From assembly GCA_035308025.1 (NCBI GenBank), contig DATGHL010000027.1, positions 1 to 64,000 of the forward strand: a stretch of DNA of 64,000 nucleotides, read 5' to 3'. The notes under the pieces are model-generated. The model saw only the letters and a list, made by a program, of their open reading frames with translations. It searched no databases and was not told the origin of the DNA. The translations under genes and the position numbers were made by a program. Below, piece by piece: positions 18,534-27,130 of the stretch; position 1 is the stretch's first letter, and each line of letters starts with the position of its first letter. Source of the DNA: Candidatus Binataceae bacterium. Lineage in GTDB: Bacteria > Desulfobacterota > Binatia > Binatales > Binataceae.

Positions 18534-19742
18534 TCAGATCACGCCCGCTGAGCGCAGCCCCTGCTGCTCGAGCAGCGAGAGGCCGAGCGCGCCGTAAACT
18601 TCGCCATTGTGCTCGCCGAGCAGCGGCGCCCGTGTTGGAGTGGGTGGCGTCGCGGTCATCGAGACCAAATGATGCGGATACTTTTGGCGGCCGGCGCTCG
18701 GATGATCGATTTCCACGAACGCGTCGCGCGCCAGCAGATGCGGATGCTCAGACGCCTGCGCGACCGTATGCACCGGGCCGATCGTCAGACCGAGTTTCTG
18801 ACCCTCGCGCACCAACTCTTCCATGTCGTGCCTGGCGAGCTCCTCACGCACCAGAGGCCGCAACACATCGTCGTTTTCGTGACGTCCGGCCAATGTGTCG
18901 AAAACTTCGATTGCGAGGCTTTCCGGATTGCCGAGAAGTTGCTTGAGCGCCTTCCAGTGCGTATCGGCGGCCCACAGCGTATAGACGTAGCCATCGCGGC
19001 AGGGCAGCGGTTCGAGCCCCACCGAAACGTTCTTGCGCAGGCGGCTGAAAGGCAGACCGACATAACTCCAGACCGCCATTTCGATCTTCGCCGTGGTCGC
19101 CGCCGCCTGCCAGCAGGGCGCGTCGATCCATTGACCCTCACCCGTCGCGTCACGCTGAAACAGCGCAAACATCGCGGCTGCGGCAGCGTTGGCCGCGCCC
19201 AGCATTTCCGCCGGATGGCCGGGCGCCTTCAGCGGATTCTCGCGCTCCGGATCGTCAACCAGGGTCGGCGTGTTGTTGCCCGCCAAACTCATTCCCCATT
19301 CGATCAGTTCGCCGCCCTTCCAGTCGCGATACGGCCCGCTCTGCCCAAACGGCGAGATTGAAACGACAATCAGCCGCGGATTGAGCGCGTGCAGAGCCTC
19401 GTAGCCGAGGCCGAGCTTTTCGAGAAAGCCCGGCGGACGGTTTTCGATCAGGATGTCGGCGTCAGCGATGAGCTTGCGGAAGAGTTCTGCGCCGCTCGGC
19501 TGCGCCGGATCCAGCGTCACGCTCTTTTTCGAGGTGTTCAGGTAAAAGAAGAAGCCGCTGCGCTCGGGATGAGGTTCGTCATCGACGAACGGCGGCCGCG
19601 CGCGCGCCGCATCGCCGCATCCGGGCGGCTCGAGCTTGATCACTCGCGCGCCCATGTCGGCAAACATCTTGCCGCACATCGGGCCCGAGACCATCTCGGC
19701 ATATTCGATGACCGTCAACTCTTCGAGGGCTTGCCGCGCCAA
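18534..19742 (-). CDS. CaiB/BaiF (class III) CoA-transferase
   Basis: 402 residues from a TTG start, with GGAG about 10 bases upstream. The signatures are TVIEYAEMVSGP, MFADMGARVIKLEPP, ISPFGQSGPY and TGEGQWIDAPC with the catalytic Asp. Only modestly similar to the neighbouring CoA-transferase, so they are paralogues with probably different roles. It is the first gene of the minus-strand run (two CoA-transferases, thiolase-fold, DUF35, GST). Confidence 0.92.
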   Translation of the reverse strand: MARQALEELTVIEYAEMVSGPMCGKMFADMGARVIKLEPPGCGDAARARPPFVDDEPHPERSGFFFYLNTSKKSVTLDPAQPSGAELFRKLIADADILIENRPPGFLEKLGLGYEALHALNPRLIVVSISPFGQSGPYRDWKGGELIEWGMSLAGNNTPTLVDDPERENPLKAPGHPAEMLGAANAAAAAMFALFQRDATGEGQWIDAPCWQAAATTAKIEMAVWSYVGLPFSRLRKNVSVGLEPLPCRDGYVYTLWAADTHWKALKQLLGNPESLAIEVFDTLAGRHENDDVLRPLVREELARHDMEELVREGQKLGLTIGPVHTVAQASEHPHLLARDAFVEIDHPSAGRQKYPHHLVSMTATPPTPTRAPLLGEHNGEVYGALGLSLLEQQGLRSAGVI

Positions 19743-20118
19743 GCTTTTTCACTCCTGCCAACGGTGGCGTCGCGCAAATATAGCGCACCGCTGACGAATT
19801 GATAGGGGGCAAGCACCGGCCGCTTGTTCGGCGCGCACCCGGCGACGGTTGCGCGTTAGGTGCAACTCGCCTCACTACCGCGATCGGCCGTGAGCTCGCG
19901 GAATCGCGCTGTTGAGACCTTCCGTTTATGACCCGCCAGCGGTGTCCAAAACGTCCTGCCTGAAAACTTTCTCGCGGAAAGCGTTTCCGAAGGCTTGTAC
20001 CTTTGGCCCGAAGTTTAGTATAAGCCGATCAGACCGGGGACATTAGGGGTACCCGCCAGCAACCGCAGCGAAAATCAACGGACCGCCGGCCGCGATGCCG
20101 GCACGGAGGGAAATTGCA
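19743..20118. other. Divergent intergenic region
   Basis: About 375 bases between the CoA-transferase run (leftward) and the amidohydrolase gene (rightward). I see no gene. It should hold both promoters; a candidate for the rightward one is listed separately, and the amidohydrolase ribosome binding site GGAGGG lies at about 20106-20111. Confidence 0.5.
19995..20024 (+). promoter_or_regulatory. Candidate sigma-70-type promoter of the amidohydrolase gene
   Basis: TTGTAC (19995-20000), 18 bases, then TATAAG (20019-20024). The -10 matches 5 of 6 consensus bases but the -35 only 3 of 6. It would give a leader of about 90 bases. Confidence 0.3.
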
Positions 20119-21843
20119 ATGGCAGAGTTCGATACAATCATTCGGGGAGGCACGGTAATTGACGGTACGCGCTTGCCGCGCTACCGCGCCGATGTCGGCA
20201 TCAAAGACGGCAAGATCGCCAAGCTCGGCTATCTGAAGGCGCACGAGGGTAAAAAGATCATCGAGGCCGACGGCCAGCATGTGGTCCCGGGCTTCGTCGA
20301 TCTGCACACTCACTATGACGCCCAGCTTTTCTGGGATCCGTACTGCACGATTTCCAGCTGGCATGGCGTGACCTCGATCGTTATCGGCAACTGCGGGTTC
20401 GGCTTCGCGCCGGTTAAGCCCGAGATGCGCGATCGCGCGATGATGACGATGACCCGCACGGAGGCCATCCCGTACGCCTCGATGAAGGCCGGGATGCCGT
20501 GGGATTGGGTCACCTATCCGGAATTCCTCGACAGCGTCGATCGCCACCCCAAGGGCGTCAACATGGTGCCCTTCCTGCCGATGGCGCCAGTCATGTCGTG
20601 GGTTATGGGCCTCGACGATGCCAAGTCTGGCCGGATGCCGACCGACGCCGAGACCAAAGAGATGCAGCGCATGATCCACGAGGCGATGGATCACGGCGCG
20701 TGCGGATGGTCGGCGCAGCGCTTCGGCGAGAACAGCGTGCAGGCCGATTTCGACGGTAGCCCGATGGTTACCGATCTGATGCACGATGAAACCGCGCTGG
20801 CCTTCGCCAAGGTCCTGGGCGAGCGCAACGAGGGTTTCATCCAGATGTCGTACATTCCCAACTCGAGCCGCTACGAGGGTGACGCGCAGGATCATACCGA
20901 GAAGCACTTCGAAGAATTGGCGCTCGCCGCGGGCCGCCCGATCCTCTACAACGCGATCGCCATCAACGACGCCTTTCCCGAACGCTTCCGCCGGCAAGTG
21001 CGGTGGATCGAAAACTGCGCGAAGCGCGGAATCCGCGTTTACGGTCAGGGCGCGACGCTCGATCTCGGCTTTCTGTTCACCTTCAAGGACTGGAACTTGT
21101 GGGACGACATGCCGGAGTGGCGCGAAGTCACCGTCGGTTCGATCGAAGATCGCCTGCTCAAGCTGAGCGATCCGCAGCGGCGGCCGGGCTTGCGCAAGGT
21201 CGATAATGAGATGACCGGCGCCATCACCAACAATGTCAGCGCCATCACAATCCTCACCTGCAATCGCGCCGACCTCAAGAAATACGAGAACATGACGGTT
21301 GGTGAAGTCGCCAAGGCCGAGAAGAAACATCCGGTCGATGCGATGCTCGATATTGCCACCGCCGACGGACTCAATACCGAGTTCTACACCCCACCCCTCA
21401 ACGCCCGCGACGACTACATGAAGGAGATGGTCACCTCAAGCGGTATGACGATCTTCGGCGTCTCGGACGGCGGCGCCCACACGAAATTCTTCTCGGGCGG
21501 CCGCTACACCACTGAAGCGCTCATCCGCATGGGCCGCGACAGCGACATGCTCTCCCTCGAGGAGCTGCATTTCCGTCTGAGCGCCCATCCTGCGATGGCG
21601 GCCGGCTTCAAGAATCGCGGCACGCTGGTTGAAGGCGCCTGCGCCGACGTCGTCGTCTATGACCTCAACAAGCTCGCGATCAAGCCGCTGGAAATCGTTC
21701 ACGACTTCCCGGGCGGCGAATGGCGGCGCGTCCAGCGCTCCGAGGGCTACAGCACGATGATGGTCAACGGCGAAGTGACCTTCGAGGAAGGCAGCAAGTG
21801 CACGGGCGCAACCCCGGGCAAGCTGCTCCGTAGCGGAGCCTGA
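20119..21843 (+). CDS. Amidohydrolase family protein (D-aminoacylase-like)
   Basis: 574 residues. The ATG at 20119 follows GGAGGGAAATTGCA. The protein opens with the small beta-domain IIRGGTVIDGT, then the metal-binding GFVDLHTHYDAQLFWDP, GNCGFGFAPV, and late SDGGAHTKFF, GTLVEGACADVVVYD. This is the N-acyl-D-amino-acid deacylase branch of the amidohydrolase superfamily. Long relatives of this kind are common in bacteria rich in acyl-CoA metabolism and their substrates are mostly unknown. A strong terminator follows the stop. Confidence 0.88.
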   Translation: MAEFDTIIRGGTVIDGTRLPRYRADVGIKDGKIAKLGYLKAHEGKKIIEADGQHVVPGFVDLHTHYDAQLFWDPYCTISSWHGVTSIVIGNCGFGFAPVKPEMRDRAMMTMTRTEAIPYASMKAGMPWDWVTYPEFLDSVDRHPKGVNMVPFLPMAPVMSWVMGLDDAKSGRMPTDAETKEMQRMIHEAMDHGACGWSAQRFGENSVQADFDGSPMVTDLMHDETALAFAKVLGERNEGFIQMSYIPNSSRYEGDAQDHTEKHFEELALAAGRPILYNAIAINDAFPERFRRQVRWIENCAKRGIRVYGQGATLDLGFLFTFKDWNLWDDMPEWREVTVGSIEDRLLKLSDPQRRPGLRKVDNEMTGAITNNVSAITILTCNRADLKKYENMTVGEVAKAEKKHPVDAMLDIATADGLNTEFYTPPLNARDDYMKEMVTSSGMTIFGVSDGGAHTKFFSGGRYTTEALIRMGRDSDMLSLEELHFRLSAHPAMAAGFKNRGTLVEGACADVVVYDLNKLAIKPLEIVHDFPGGEWRRVQRSEGYSTMMVNGEVTFEEGSKCTGATPGKLLRSGA

Positions 21844-21896
21844 TTCGGCGCACCTCACATCCACGCGGTAACGTGAGGGTGTCAGTGAAAATTGCA

Positions 21897-21928
21897 GAGG
21901 CCGGGCATCCGCCCGGCCTCTCTTTTTT
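21897..21928 (+). terminator. Rho-independent terminator after the amidohydrolase gene
   Basis: A perfect 10-base stem, GAGGCCGGGC (21897-21906) and GCCCGGCCTC (21911-21920), a 4-base loop ATCC, then TCTTTTTT. It lies 54 bases after the stop. Confidence 0.93.
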
Positions 21929-22032
21929 GCCCTCGCTCAAGCCCATCAGCGATCCGCCCTGAATCGACCTTGACGGCGCGCTTGACCTCGCAGACATCCT
22001 CTGGTCAAGGCGCCGCGAAGGCAGCGCGCAGG
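21916..22032 (+). repeat. Left direct repeat of the two-gene cassette
   Basis: This stretch matches 24482-24595 in the same orientation. Shared pieces include CGCCCT, a CTGAATCG block, CTTGAC followed by GCGTGCTT/GCGCGCTT, an identical 16-mer TTGACCTCGCAGACAT (21982-21997 and 24556-24571) and ACGCGCAGG/GCGCGCAGG. The left copy lacks five bases (ATATT) before the 16-mer. The pair brackets two genes that differ in base composition from their surroundings. Confidence 0.7.
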
Positions 22033-22046
22033 GGTAGACGGGAGCC

Positions 22047-22844
22047 TTATTGTGCCTCGCTTAGAGGCACTGTCAGTGAAACTTCCTTCTCCAATCGACA
22101 GGGAAGAAGATTAAAGGTGCTGATGGTTACAGAAACTCGCAGCGTAGTCTGCAATTCGTCCGCCGCTCTCGGCGCTAGGAGTGTGAGCATCATTTGTTGG
22201 TCACCGACTAGTGGCTGCGCGGACTTTTCGAATAGCCACTCCGCGTGTCGACCTCCGACTCCAATTGCTGCAATGACCGGAGTCTGCACCGAAAATGATA
22301 GATTACCCACCATCTTCAGCTCGCTGCTAAGTTTTAGCGATGCATCGGCAGACAGCGGCAATGATATTGCCTGGGCAAACAGCTCGACCGCGGTGTTCGG
22401 AATTTGCGCAGCTCCGTTGAGGGCCAGCACAGCCTCCATGTTTAGATCCAGCCCAGCGCGCTTCAGGAATCTGGTCTGCGGCAACACCGCCAGTACGGTG
22501 ACGCGCGGGGTATCCGCGAACGTCACTGCAAAGCCGAATCTCTCGACTTTGCTGAACCCAGCTTCCCGTAAAATGCCGAGGCCAAACCCAACCAACCACA
22601 CGTTATATGCTGTGAACATTTCAAAATCTGGCGGAAGCTGATTGTGAGTTGTGCGGTAGAGCAGCTTGAGGTCCCGTACGATAGGACGGTCTCCTATTCG
22701 AAGACTAACCCGTCCTTTCTGCAAATCCGGTTCATTTGATTTTCCGAAATGCCGCCGACTCGGAGCAATTGTCAGTAGAGGATCAACCGCATCAGCAAGC
22801 GTCAACGACAGTTCACGAGATGATTCCGAATCCATGAAATCCAT
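22047..22844 (-). CDS. Hypothetical protein of the 22-24 kb cassette
   Basis: 265 residues from the ATG at 22844, which has GAGGA five bases upstream; a TTG at 22856 overlapping the previous stop is possible. I do not recognise the family. The sequence is mixed alpha/beta with many predicted strands (VTVLAVLP, RVSVTIS, EVSLTVPL), no signal peptide and no membrane helix. It follows the secreted 457-residue protein almost without a gap, so the two are surely co-expressed. Codon use is less GC-biased than in neighbouring genes. Confidence 0.65.
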   Translation of the reverse strand: MDFMDSESSRELSLTLADAVDPLLTIAPSRRHFGKSNEPDLQKGRVSLRIGDRPIVRDLKLLYRTTHNQLPPDFEMFTAYNVWLVGFGLGILREAGFSKVERFGFAVTFADTPRVTVLAVLPQTRFLKRAGLDLNMEAVLALNGAAQIPNTAVELFAQAISLPLSADASLKLSSELKMVGNLSFSVQTPVIAAIGVGGRHAEWLFEKSAQPLVGDQQMMLTLLAPRAADELQTTLRVSVTISTFNLLPCRLEKEVSLTVPLSEAQ

Positions 22845-22852
22845 TGGTATCC

Positions 22853-24226
22853 TCAAGCGATTCTATCGGTGGTCCAGCCGAGCGCATCGTTGAAAGAAAG
22901 CTGTACTACTGGGTGCATAAACTTCCCGATCTCAGAGCTGTTCTCCTGTTCCCTGTTTTCCGGGTCTGCATCTAATACTCGCTGAGCCGCGTTCCTGAGC
23001 AGGTGGTCGATGCGGAGTCCGTTAGGATCAAACGGGCCCTTTGCAAACTCGAGTAGAATATTTTCAGCCCAAGGCCCATTGAGCTCTTCGGAGAAGTATA
23101 GAACAGCAGCGGCTGCGTCGGGCTCTTTTGTCAGGTCGCTATTTCGCACCTCAACCCCCTCTCCATAGCAGGACACGAGCATAACGACTTTGCCTGTTAA
23201 CGCTCCAGCGCGCTTTAACATTGCTAACTGTGAGGTTAGGTTATCATTGTTGCGTCCGGCAATAAGCAGCACGTTGGACGATTGCGTGGCGTTAACAATA
23301 GTTTCGTCAGAATAAACGGTGAAGCCATTCTTGACAAAAGGCGAGGTTAAGTTCTTTCGTAGTTCATAATCGTCAATCCCCGGGTCCATGAAAACGGCAA
23401 TGTCGGCGGGACTCCGCACTACACTTCGTTGAAAGACTTTAAGGTGTTCGGTGCCTGCGCCAGCGTCCCGCGCGAGAAATACATCTCGACTGGTCTGCTG
23501 CTGCAGATCAACAACGCTTTTGGTCGGGTTCGAATCCGACCCATCGTCCACCACAATCAGAGGAGACGACGAGAGATTGCTCGTGGCGGTGACGGCCGTG
23601 AGATCAAGCGTACCGTCAGGGCGCTTAAAGTCCGAAAGGTTTATGAGCTGCGGCGCGATTGTGGTCGCCGATACCGGCGACGCGTTATTTCCTGGCGGTG
23701 GCGCCAGATTCGCATGTAAGTTGGGTAGAGCGGAAAGCTCGCTTTGGTAAACATCTTTGTCCCATTGGTAATGCTTTCTCAGATCAAGGTACGCAGATTC
23801 GAAGAGATACTGGCTCGGAAATAGTGGCTTCTTCGGGCTGAGGGCTTCGGAGACTGTATTTCCTGCAATGGAGTGTTGCTTAACTAATCCAGTGAGATCT
23901 CCTCCGTTTGTAATCAGCTGTTTGCGAGATTTCAGTGCTTCCGAAGCGCTGAAAGCTTCCGAGGCTCGAACCGTTCGGTTGGGGGCGTTTGGATAAGCCA
24001 GTCGCGGCAGATTAACCGTGCTTCGCCAGTCATTGTTGCGGTGCTCCCATTCGTCGTCGCGGTGCGCCCATTCGTCAATCCTATGGCGCTCGCGGTTATA
24101 TGTATCTGTTCTCCGAGGTTCGGCGCGCAAGAATGCTTCCTGGCAAAGCGCGAAGCGTTCAGAGGAGAGCGAGACGGCCAATATAGCTGTCAGCAATGAG
24201 GTTCGAAACAGCTTGCTATAAAGCAC
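22853..24226 (-). CDS. Hypothetical exported protein with possible caspase/CHAT-like core
   Basis: 457 residues, GTG start preceded by AGGAGG. Residues 1-28 form a Sec signal peptide. Residues 51-70 hold a short tandem repeat, DEWAHRD-DEWEHRN-NDWRST. From about 273 the pattern of strands ADIAVFM, SNVLLIAG and KVVMLVSC, followed by YGEG, recalls caspase-like folds: Cys353 would match the catalytic Cys, but the His position reads Arg325 (AGRN). That reading is weak. Alternatively it is an unrelated alpha/beta domain. A candidate -10 (GATAAT) lies just upstream. Function unknown. Confidence 0.65.
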   Translation of the reverse strand: MLYSKLFRTSLLTAILAVSLSSERFALCQEAFLRAEPRRTDTYNRERHRIDEWAHRDDEWEHRNNDWRSTVNLPRLAYPNAPNRTVRASEAFSASEALKSRKQLITNGGDLTGLVKQHSIAGNTVSEALSPKKPLFPSQYLFESAYLDLRKHYQWDKDVYQSELSALPNLHANLAPPPGNNASPVSATTIAPQLINLSDFKRPDGTLDLTAVTATSNLSSSPLIVVDDGSDSNPTKSVVDLQQQTSRDVFLARDAGAGTEHLKVFQRSVVRSPADIAVFMDPGIDDYELRKNLTSPFVKNGFTVYSDETIVNATQSSNVLLIAGRNNDNLTSQLAMLKRAGALTGKVVMLVSCYGEGVEVRNSDLTKEPDAAAAVLYFSEELNGPWAENILLEFAKGPFDPNGLRIDHLLRNAAQRVLDADPENREQENSSEIGKFMHPVVQLSFNDALGWTTDRIA

Positions 24227-24601
24227 TTGATTTTACCTCCTGTCAGTAAACATTATCCTACATTTACTAAAGTCAGGAGTTGGCGAATTTTTTTTCATTG
24301 CTCTGTCGCGGGTCGTCTGGACGAAATCCCGCTAGGGCAGCACCGCCAATTGAGAATCCCACGGGAGCAACTGGAGTGCCAGCAAAAGGCTTTCATAACT
24401 CAGGGGGCAGTCTCACATTGCTAGTATTTCTTAGCGTCCAAGCTTTGCACTGCAAACGGAGCCGTGCAGCAGGGCTACCGAGCCCGGTCCCTTTTTCGCC
24501 CTGGCTGCGATCCGTCGGCGGTCCGGCTGAATCGCCCCTTGACAGCGTGCTTATATTGACCTCGCAGACATTCAACGAGCCGACGCGCAGGAGCGACATC
24601 A
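24227..24601. other. Intergenic region with the right direct repeat
   Basis: About 375 bases between the divergent cassette and pirin genes. The left part is AT-rich and holds the leader of the cassette (TAACATT-like and AGGAGG on the minus strand). The right part, 24482-24595, is the second copy of the direct repeat and runs up to the pirin ribosome binding site (CAGGAG, 24589-24594). No gene seen. Confidence 0.55.
24482..24595 (+). repeat. Right direct repeat of the two-gene cassette
   Basis: Homologous to 21916-22032 in the same orientation; see there. It contains TTGACA and TATATT, but they are only 7 bases apart, so it is not a standard promoter. The repeat may be the original upstream region of the pirin gene, duplicated when the cassette arrived. 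Confidence 0.7.
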
Positions 24602-25486
24602 ATGGCACAGGTCCGATCAGTTTCACGGGTCATTCAGAGCGTCCGCACCCTCGAAGGGGCAGGCTTTGTAGTTAATCGACCGTTTCCCACCCCCGAGCTG
24701 AGCGACTTCGATCCCTTCCTGCTGCTCGACGAGATGGGCCCGGTCGAGCTCGGCGCAGGCGAAGCCAAAGGTGCCCCCGACCATCCGCATCGCGGTTTCG
24801 AGACGGTGAGCTACATGCGCGACGGGCGGCTGATTCATCGCGACTCGCACGGACATGCGGGCGAGCTGAGCCGCGGCGACGTCCAGTGGATGACCGCGGG
24901 CGGCGGCGTGATTCATTCCGAGATGCCTGAGGCGGAATTCGCCCGCCGCGGCGGCCGGATGCATGGCTTTCAGCTCTGGGTCAACCTGCCCCGGCGCGAC
25001 AAGCTGATGCGTCCCCGTTACCAGGAGATTCCGTCCGCGAACATCCCCGAGGCCGTGAGCGCCGACGGCAAAATTCGCGTGCGCGTGATCGCTGGCGAAG
25101 CGATGGGCGCGAAAGCGGTGATCGACACCCGCACGCCGATCATGATGCTCCACTACACCATGGCTCCGGGAGCCAGCGTGGTGCAGGAAGTGCCCGCTGA
25201 CTTCCATTCGTTCGCCTATGTTTTTGCCGGCGCCGCCAGCTTCGCCCCGGACGCTCGCGCGGTGCAGGCTCATCAGATGGCGATTCTCGCGAACGATGGC
25301 GCCCAGGTGAGCTTCGCGGCCACGGACGCGCACGAACCGCTCGAGCTCTTATTGATCGGTGGCGTGCCCTTGCACGAGCCGATCGCGCGTTATGGTCCAT
25401 TCGTGATGAATACCCAGGAGGAAATCGCACAGGCGATCAGCGACTATCAGCGTGGCGCCTTCGGCCGCATCCCGCCGACAAGCTAA
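24602..25486 (+). CDS. Pirin family protein
   Basis: 294 residues, two cupin domains. The metal-binding residues are in HPHRGFE (about 63-69) and in GGGVIHSEMP. Bacterial pirins act as quercetin 2,3-dioxygenases or regulate central metabolism through protein contacts; which applies here is unknown. GGRMHGFQLWVNLP and QEVPADFHSFAYVF are family blocks. It stands alone between the cassette and the converging lipoprotein gene of the Mla operon. Confidence 0.93.
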   Translation: MAQVRSVSRVIQSVRTLEGAGFVVNRPFPTPELSDFDPFLLLDEMGPVELGAGEAKGAPDHPHRGFETVSYMRDGRLIHRDSHGHAGELSRGDVQWMTAGGGVIHSEMPEAEFARRGGRMHGFQLWVNLPRRDKLMRPRYQEIPSANIPEAVSADGKIRVRVIAGEAMGAKAVIDTRTPIMMLHYTMAPGASVVQEVPADFHSFAYVFAGAASFAPDARAVQAHQMAILANDGAQVSFAATDAHEPLELLLIGGVPLHEPIARYGPFVMNTQEEIAQAISDYQRGAFGRIPPTS

Positions 25487-25502
25487 ATGGCGGTGATCAG
25501 CT

Positions 25503-26168
25503 TCAGCCGCGGCGATTAAGCCGGAAAATCGCCGCGGCCAGTTCACCGCCATACTGGCTCACCGCCTGGTTGAGCGCGCCGACCGCCGCGCTTCTGTCAG
25601 CGCCCGACGAGGCCGGCACATTGATCACAGAGGTGGAAGAGTAGACCACGCGGGTCGGGTTGGTTGCGCTAACCGTCCAACGCGCGACGAGCTGCGCGGC
25701 GCCTTGGGCGTCGGTATCGAAGCGATCGACCGTCATCTCGACCAGATAGTTCGGTTGCAGAGTTTCGCCCACCCACGGGAAAACCGCGACCTGCGCGCCG
25801 TTCAGTGCGTTCGACAGGTCGTGCGCCAGCACGCGCTTGAAACTGACGTCGAGCGGTTCCGCCCAGCGCTCGTCCGACGATATCGCGAGGCGATCCTCGC
25901 TCAGGCGCGTAACCATTTCCGAGCGCGCGAGATAATCCGGAAAATTAACCGGCCCGAGCCCGATTACCAGTTTGGCGGACGCGTTCGCCGCAGCAGACTG
26001 CGGGCTGCTCGCGGCGGGACTGTCGGCCGAGAGGATAAAGTAATGCGTCGGGTCGGGCAGGGGCGCGAGTACGCTCGAGCAGCCGGCGACCAGCATCCCA
26101 AGCAAGATTGCGAGCACAGCCGGCGCGATTTCATTTCCCACAAATCGCAGCAACATTTTTCGCTCCAC
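25503..26168 (-). CDS. ABC-type transport auxiliary lipoprotein (PqiC/DUF330-like)
   Basis: 221 residues from a GTG start. A lipoprotein signal peptide ends in LVAGC (Cys about 30). The rest is the PqiC/YmbA-like domain with YFILSADSP, VIGLGPVNFPDYLARSEMV and RWAEPLDVSFKRVLA. These proteins sit at the outer membrane and complete MCE-type lipid transport chains. Its start overlaps the stop of the mlaD-like gene by 1 base; it is the last gene of the operon. Confidence 0.9.
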   Translation of the reverse strand: MERKMLLRFVGNEIAPAVLAILLGMLVAGCSSVLAPLPDPTHYFILSADSPAASSPQSAAANASAKLVIGLGPVNFPDYLARSEMVTRLSEDRLAISSDERWAEPLDVSFKRVLAHDLSNALNGAQVAVFPWVGETLQPNYLVEMTVDRFDTDAQGAAQLVARWTVSATNPTRVVYSSTSVINVPASSGADRSAAVGALNQAVSQYGGELAAAIFRLNRRG

Positions 26169-27130
26169 TAGCGTTGCTGCGGACGGCCGCGCACGATCGC
26201 GCTCGGATTGCGGTCGAGATAGTCGGCGAGATTGCGCAACGCGCGCGCGGCTTGAGACAAATCCTGCAAGGTCTGGCCCAACTGATAGTCGATCGGCGAG
26301 CCGGGACCGACGGTCGCGCGCAGCGTCTTCAGCGTCGCCTGAGCCTGATCGAGCGTCCGCGTCACGCCCGCAGAAGTTTCACGCAGCGCGCCGGCGGTGG
26401 GCCCGACCTCGCGGTCGGTATGAGCGGCCAGCCGCTGAATCGAATCGGCGGCGTCGCCGAGCTTACGGATAGTCTCCGGCATGGCGTCGATCGCGGCTCT
26501 GAGCTGCGGCGAGCCCGCGATCTCGCCGGTCCGCACGATCGTGGTGTTGAGGCTGGCCACCAGTTTGCTCAGGTCGAGCTGCCCGAGCTCGGCCAACGCC
26601 CGCATCGCCATCTCCTGCACCTGTTCGAGTGGCGTTGGCACGGTCGGAATCTCGAGGTAGTTCGAGTGCGGCGGCGCGCGAAAATGGGCTGGGCTCTGCG
26701 GCTGCAAATCGAGGCTGACGTAGAGTATTCCGGTAAGCAGGCTCTCGGACGCAAGTTGTCCGCGCAGCCCGTCGGCCACCAGATTCTTTACCACCGCCGG
26801 CCGGTCGAGGTCGAGAAAATCCGAGCCTTGATGGACCACGGCAGTTGAGCTGAGGGCGACCACCACCGGAATCGTCAGCAGCGGCGGCTTCCCCGGTTTC
26901 GTCCGATTGAGGCTGAGAAAAATCTGATCGACGTAGCCCACCTGCACGCCCTTGAATTTTACCGCGGCGCCTGGCCGCAGCCCATTCACGTTGGCGCTGA
27001 AATAGAGCACATATTTTTGACTGCGGGTGAACAACTGGTCGCCCCACAGAATCATCACCGCGACGATCGCAAGCGCCGCCGCGCCGAGCACGAAGCCGCC
27101 GACCGCGACCGGACTAACTCGCTGCTTCAT
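26168..27130 (-). CDS. MlaD family (MCE) substrate-binding protein
   Basis: 320 residues. One N-terminal membrane helix (about 10-28, VGGFVLGAAALAIVAVMIL), then the MCE domain with FSANVNGLRPGAAVKFKGVQVG, and a long C-terminal helical region. MCE proteins form hexameric rings or tubes that carry lipids between inner and outer membrane. It overlaps the ATPase gene by 4 bases (ATGA) and the lipoprotein gene by 1 base. Confidence 0.93.
   Translation of the reverse strand: MKQRVSPVAVGGFVLGAAALAIVAVMILWGDQLFTRSQKYVLYFSANVNGLRPGAAVKFKGVQVGYVDQIFLSLNRTKPGKPPLLTIPVVVALSSTAVVHQGSDFLDLDRPAVVKNLVADGLRGQLASESLLTGILYVSLDLQPQSPAHFRAPPHSNYLEIPTVPTPLEQVQEMAMRALAELGQLDLSKLVASLNTTIVRTGEIAGSPQLRAAIDAMPETIRKLGDAADSIQRLAAHTDREVGPTAGALRETSAGVTRTLDQAQATLKTLRATVGPGSPIDYQLGQTLQDLSQAARALRNLADYLDRNPSAIVRGRPQQR

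Noticed and set aside
20029..21330. A 433-codon open frame antisense to the amidohydrolase gene.
   Set aside because: It mirrors a clearly conserved gene on the plus strand; long antisense frames are expected in high-GC DNA and its translation matches no family.
23522..23553. GGGTTCGAATCCGACCC followed by a CCACCA, resembling the T-arm and 3' end of a tRNA.
   Set aside because: No matching acceptor 5' strand, D-arm or anticodon arm is found in the ~65 bases upstream, and the stretch is ordinary coding sequence of the 457-residue protein on the other strand.
24539..24556. TTGACA and TATATT as a promoter for the pirin gene.
   Set aside because: The hexamers are only 7 bases apart instead of about 17.
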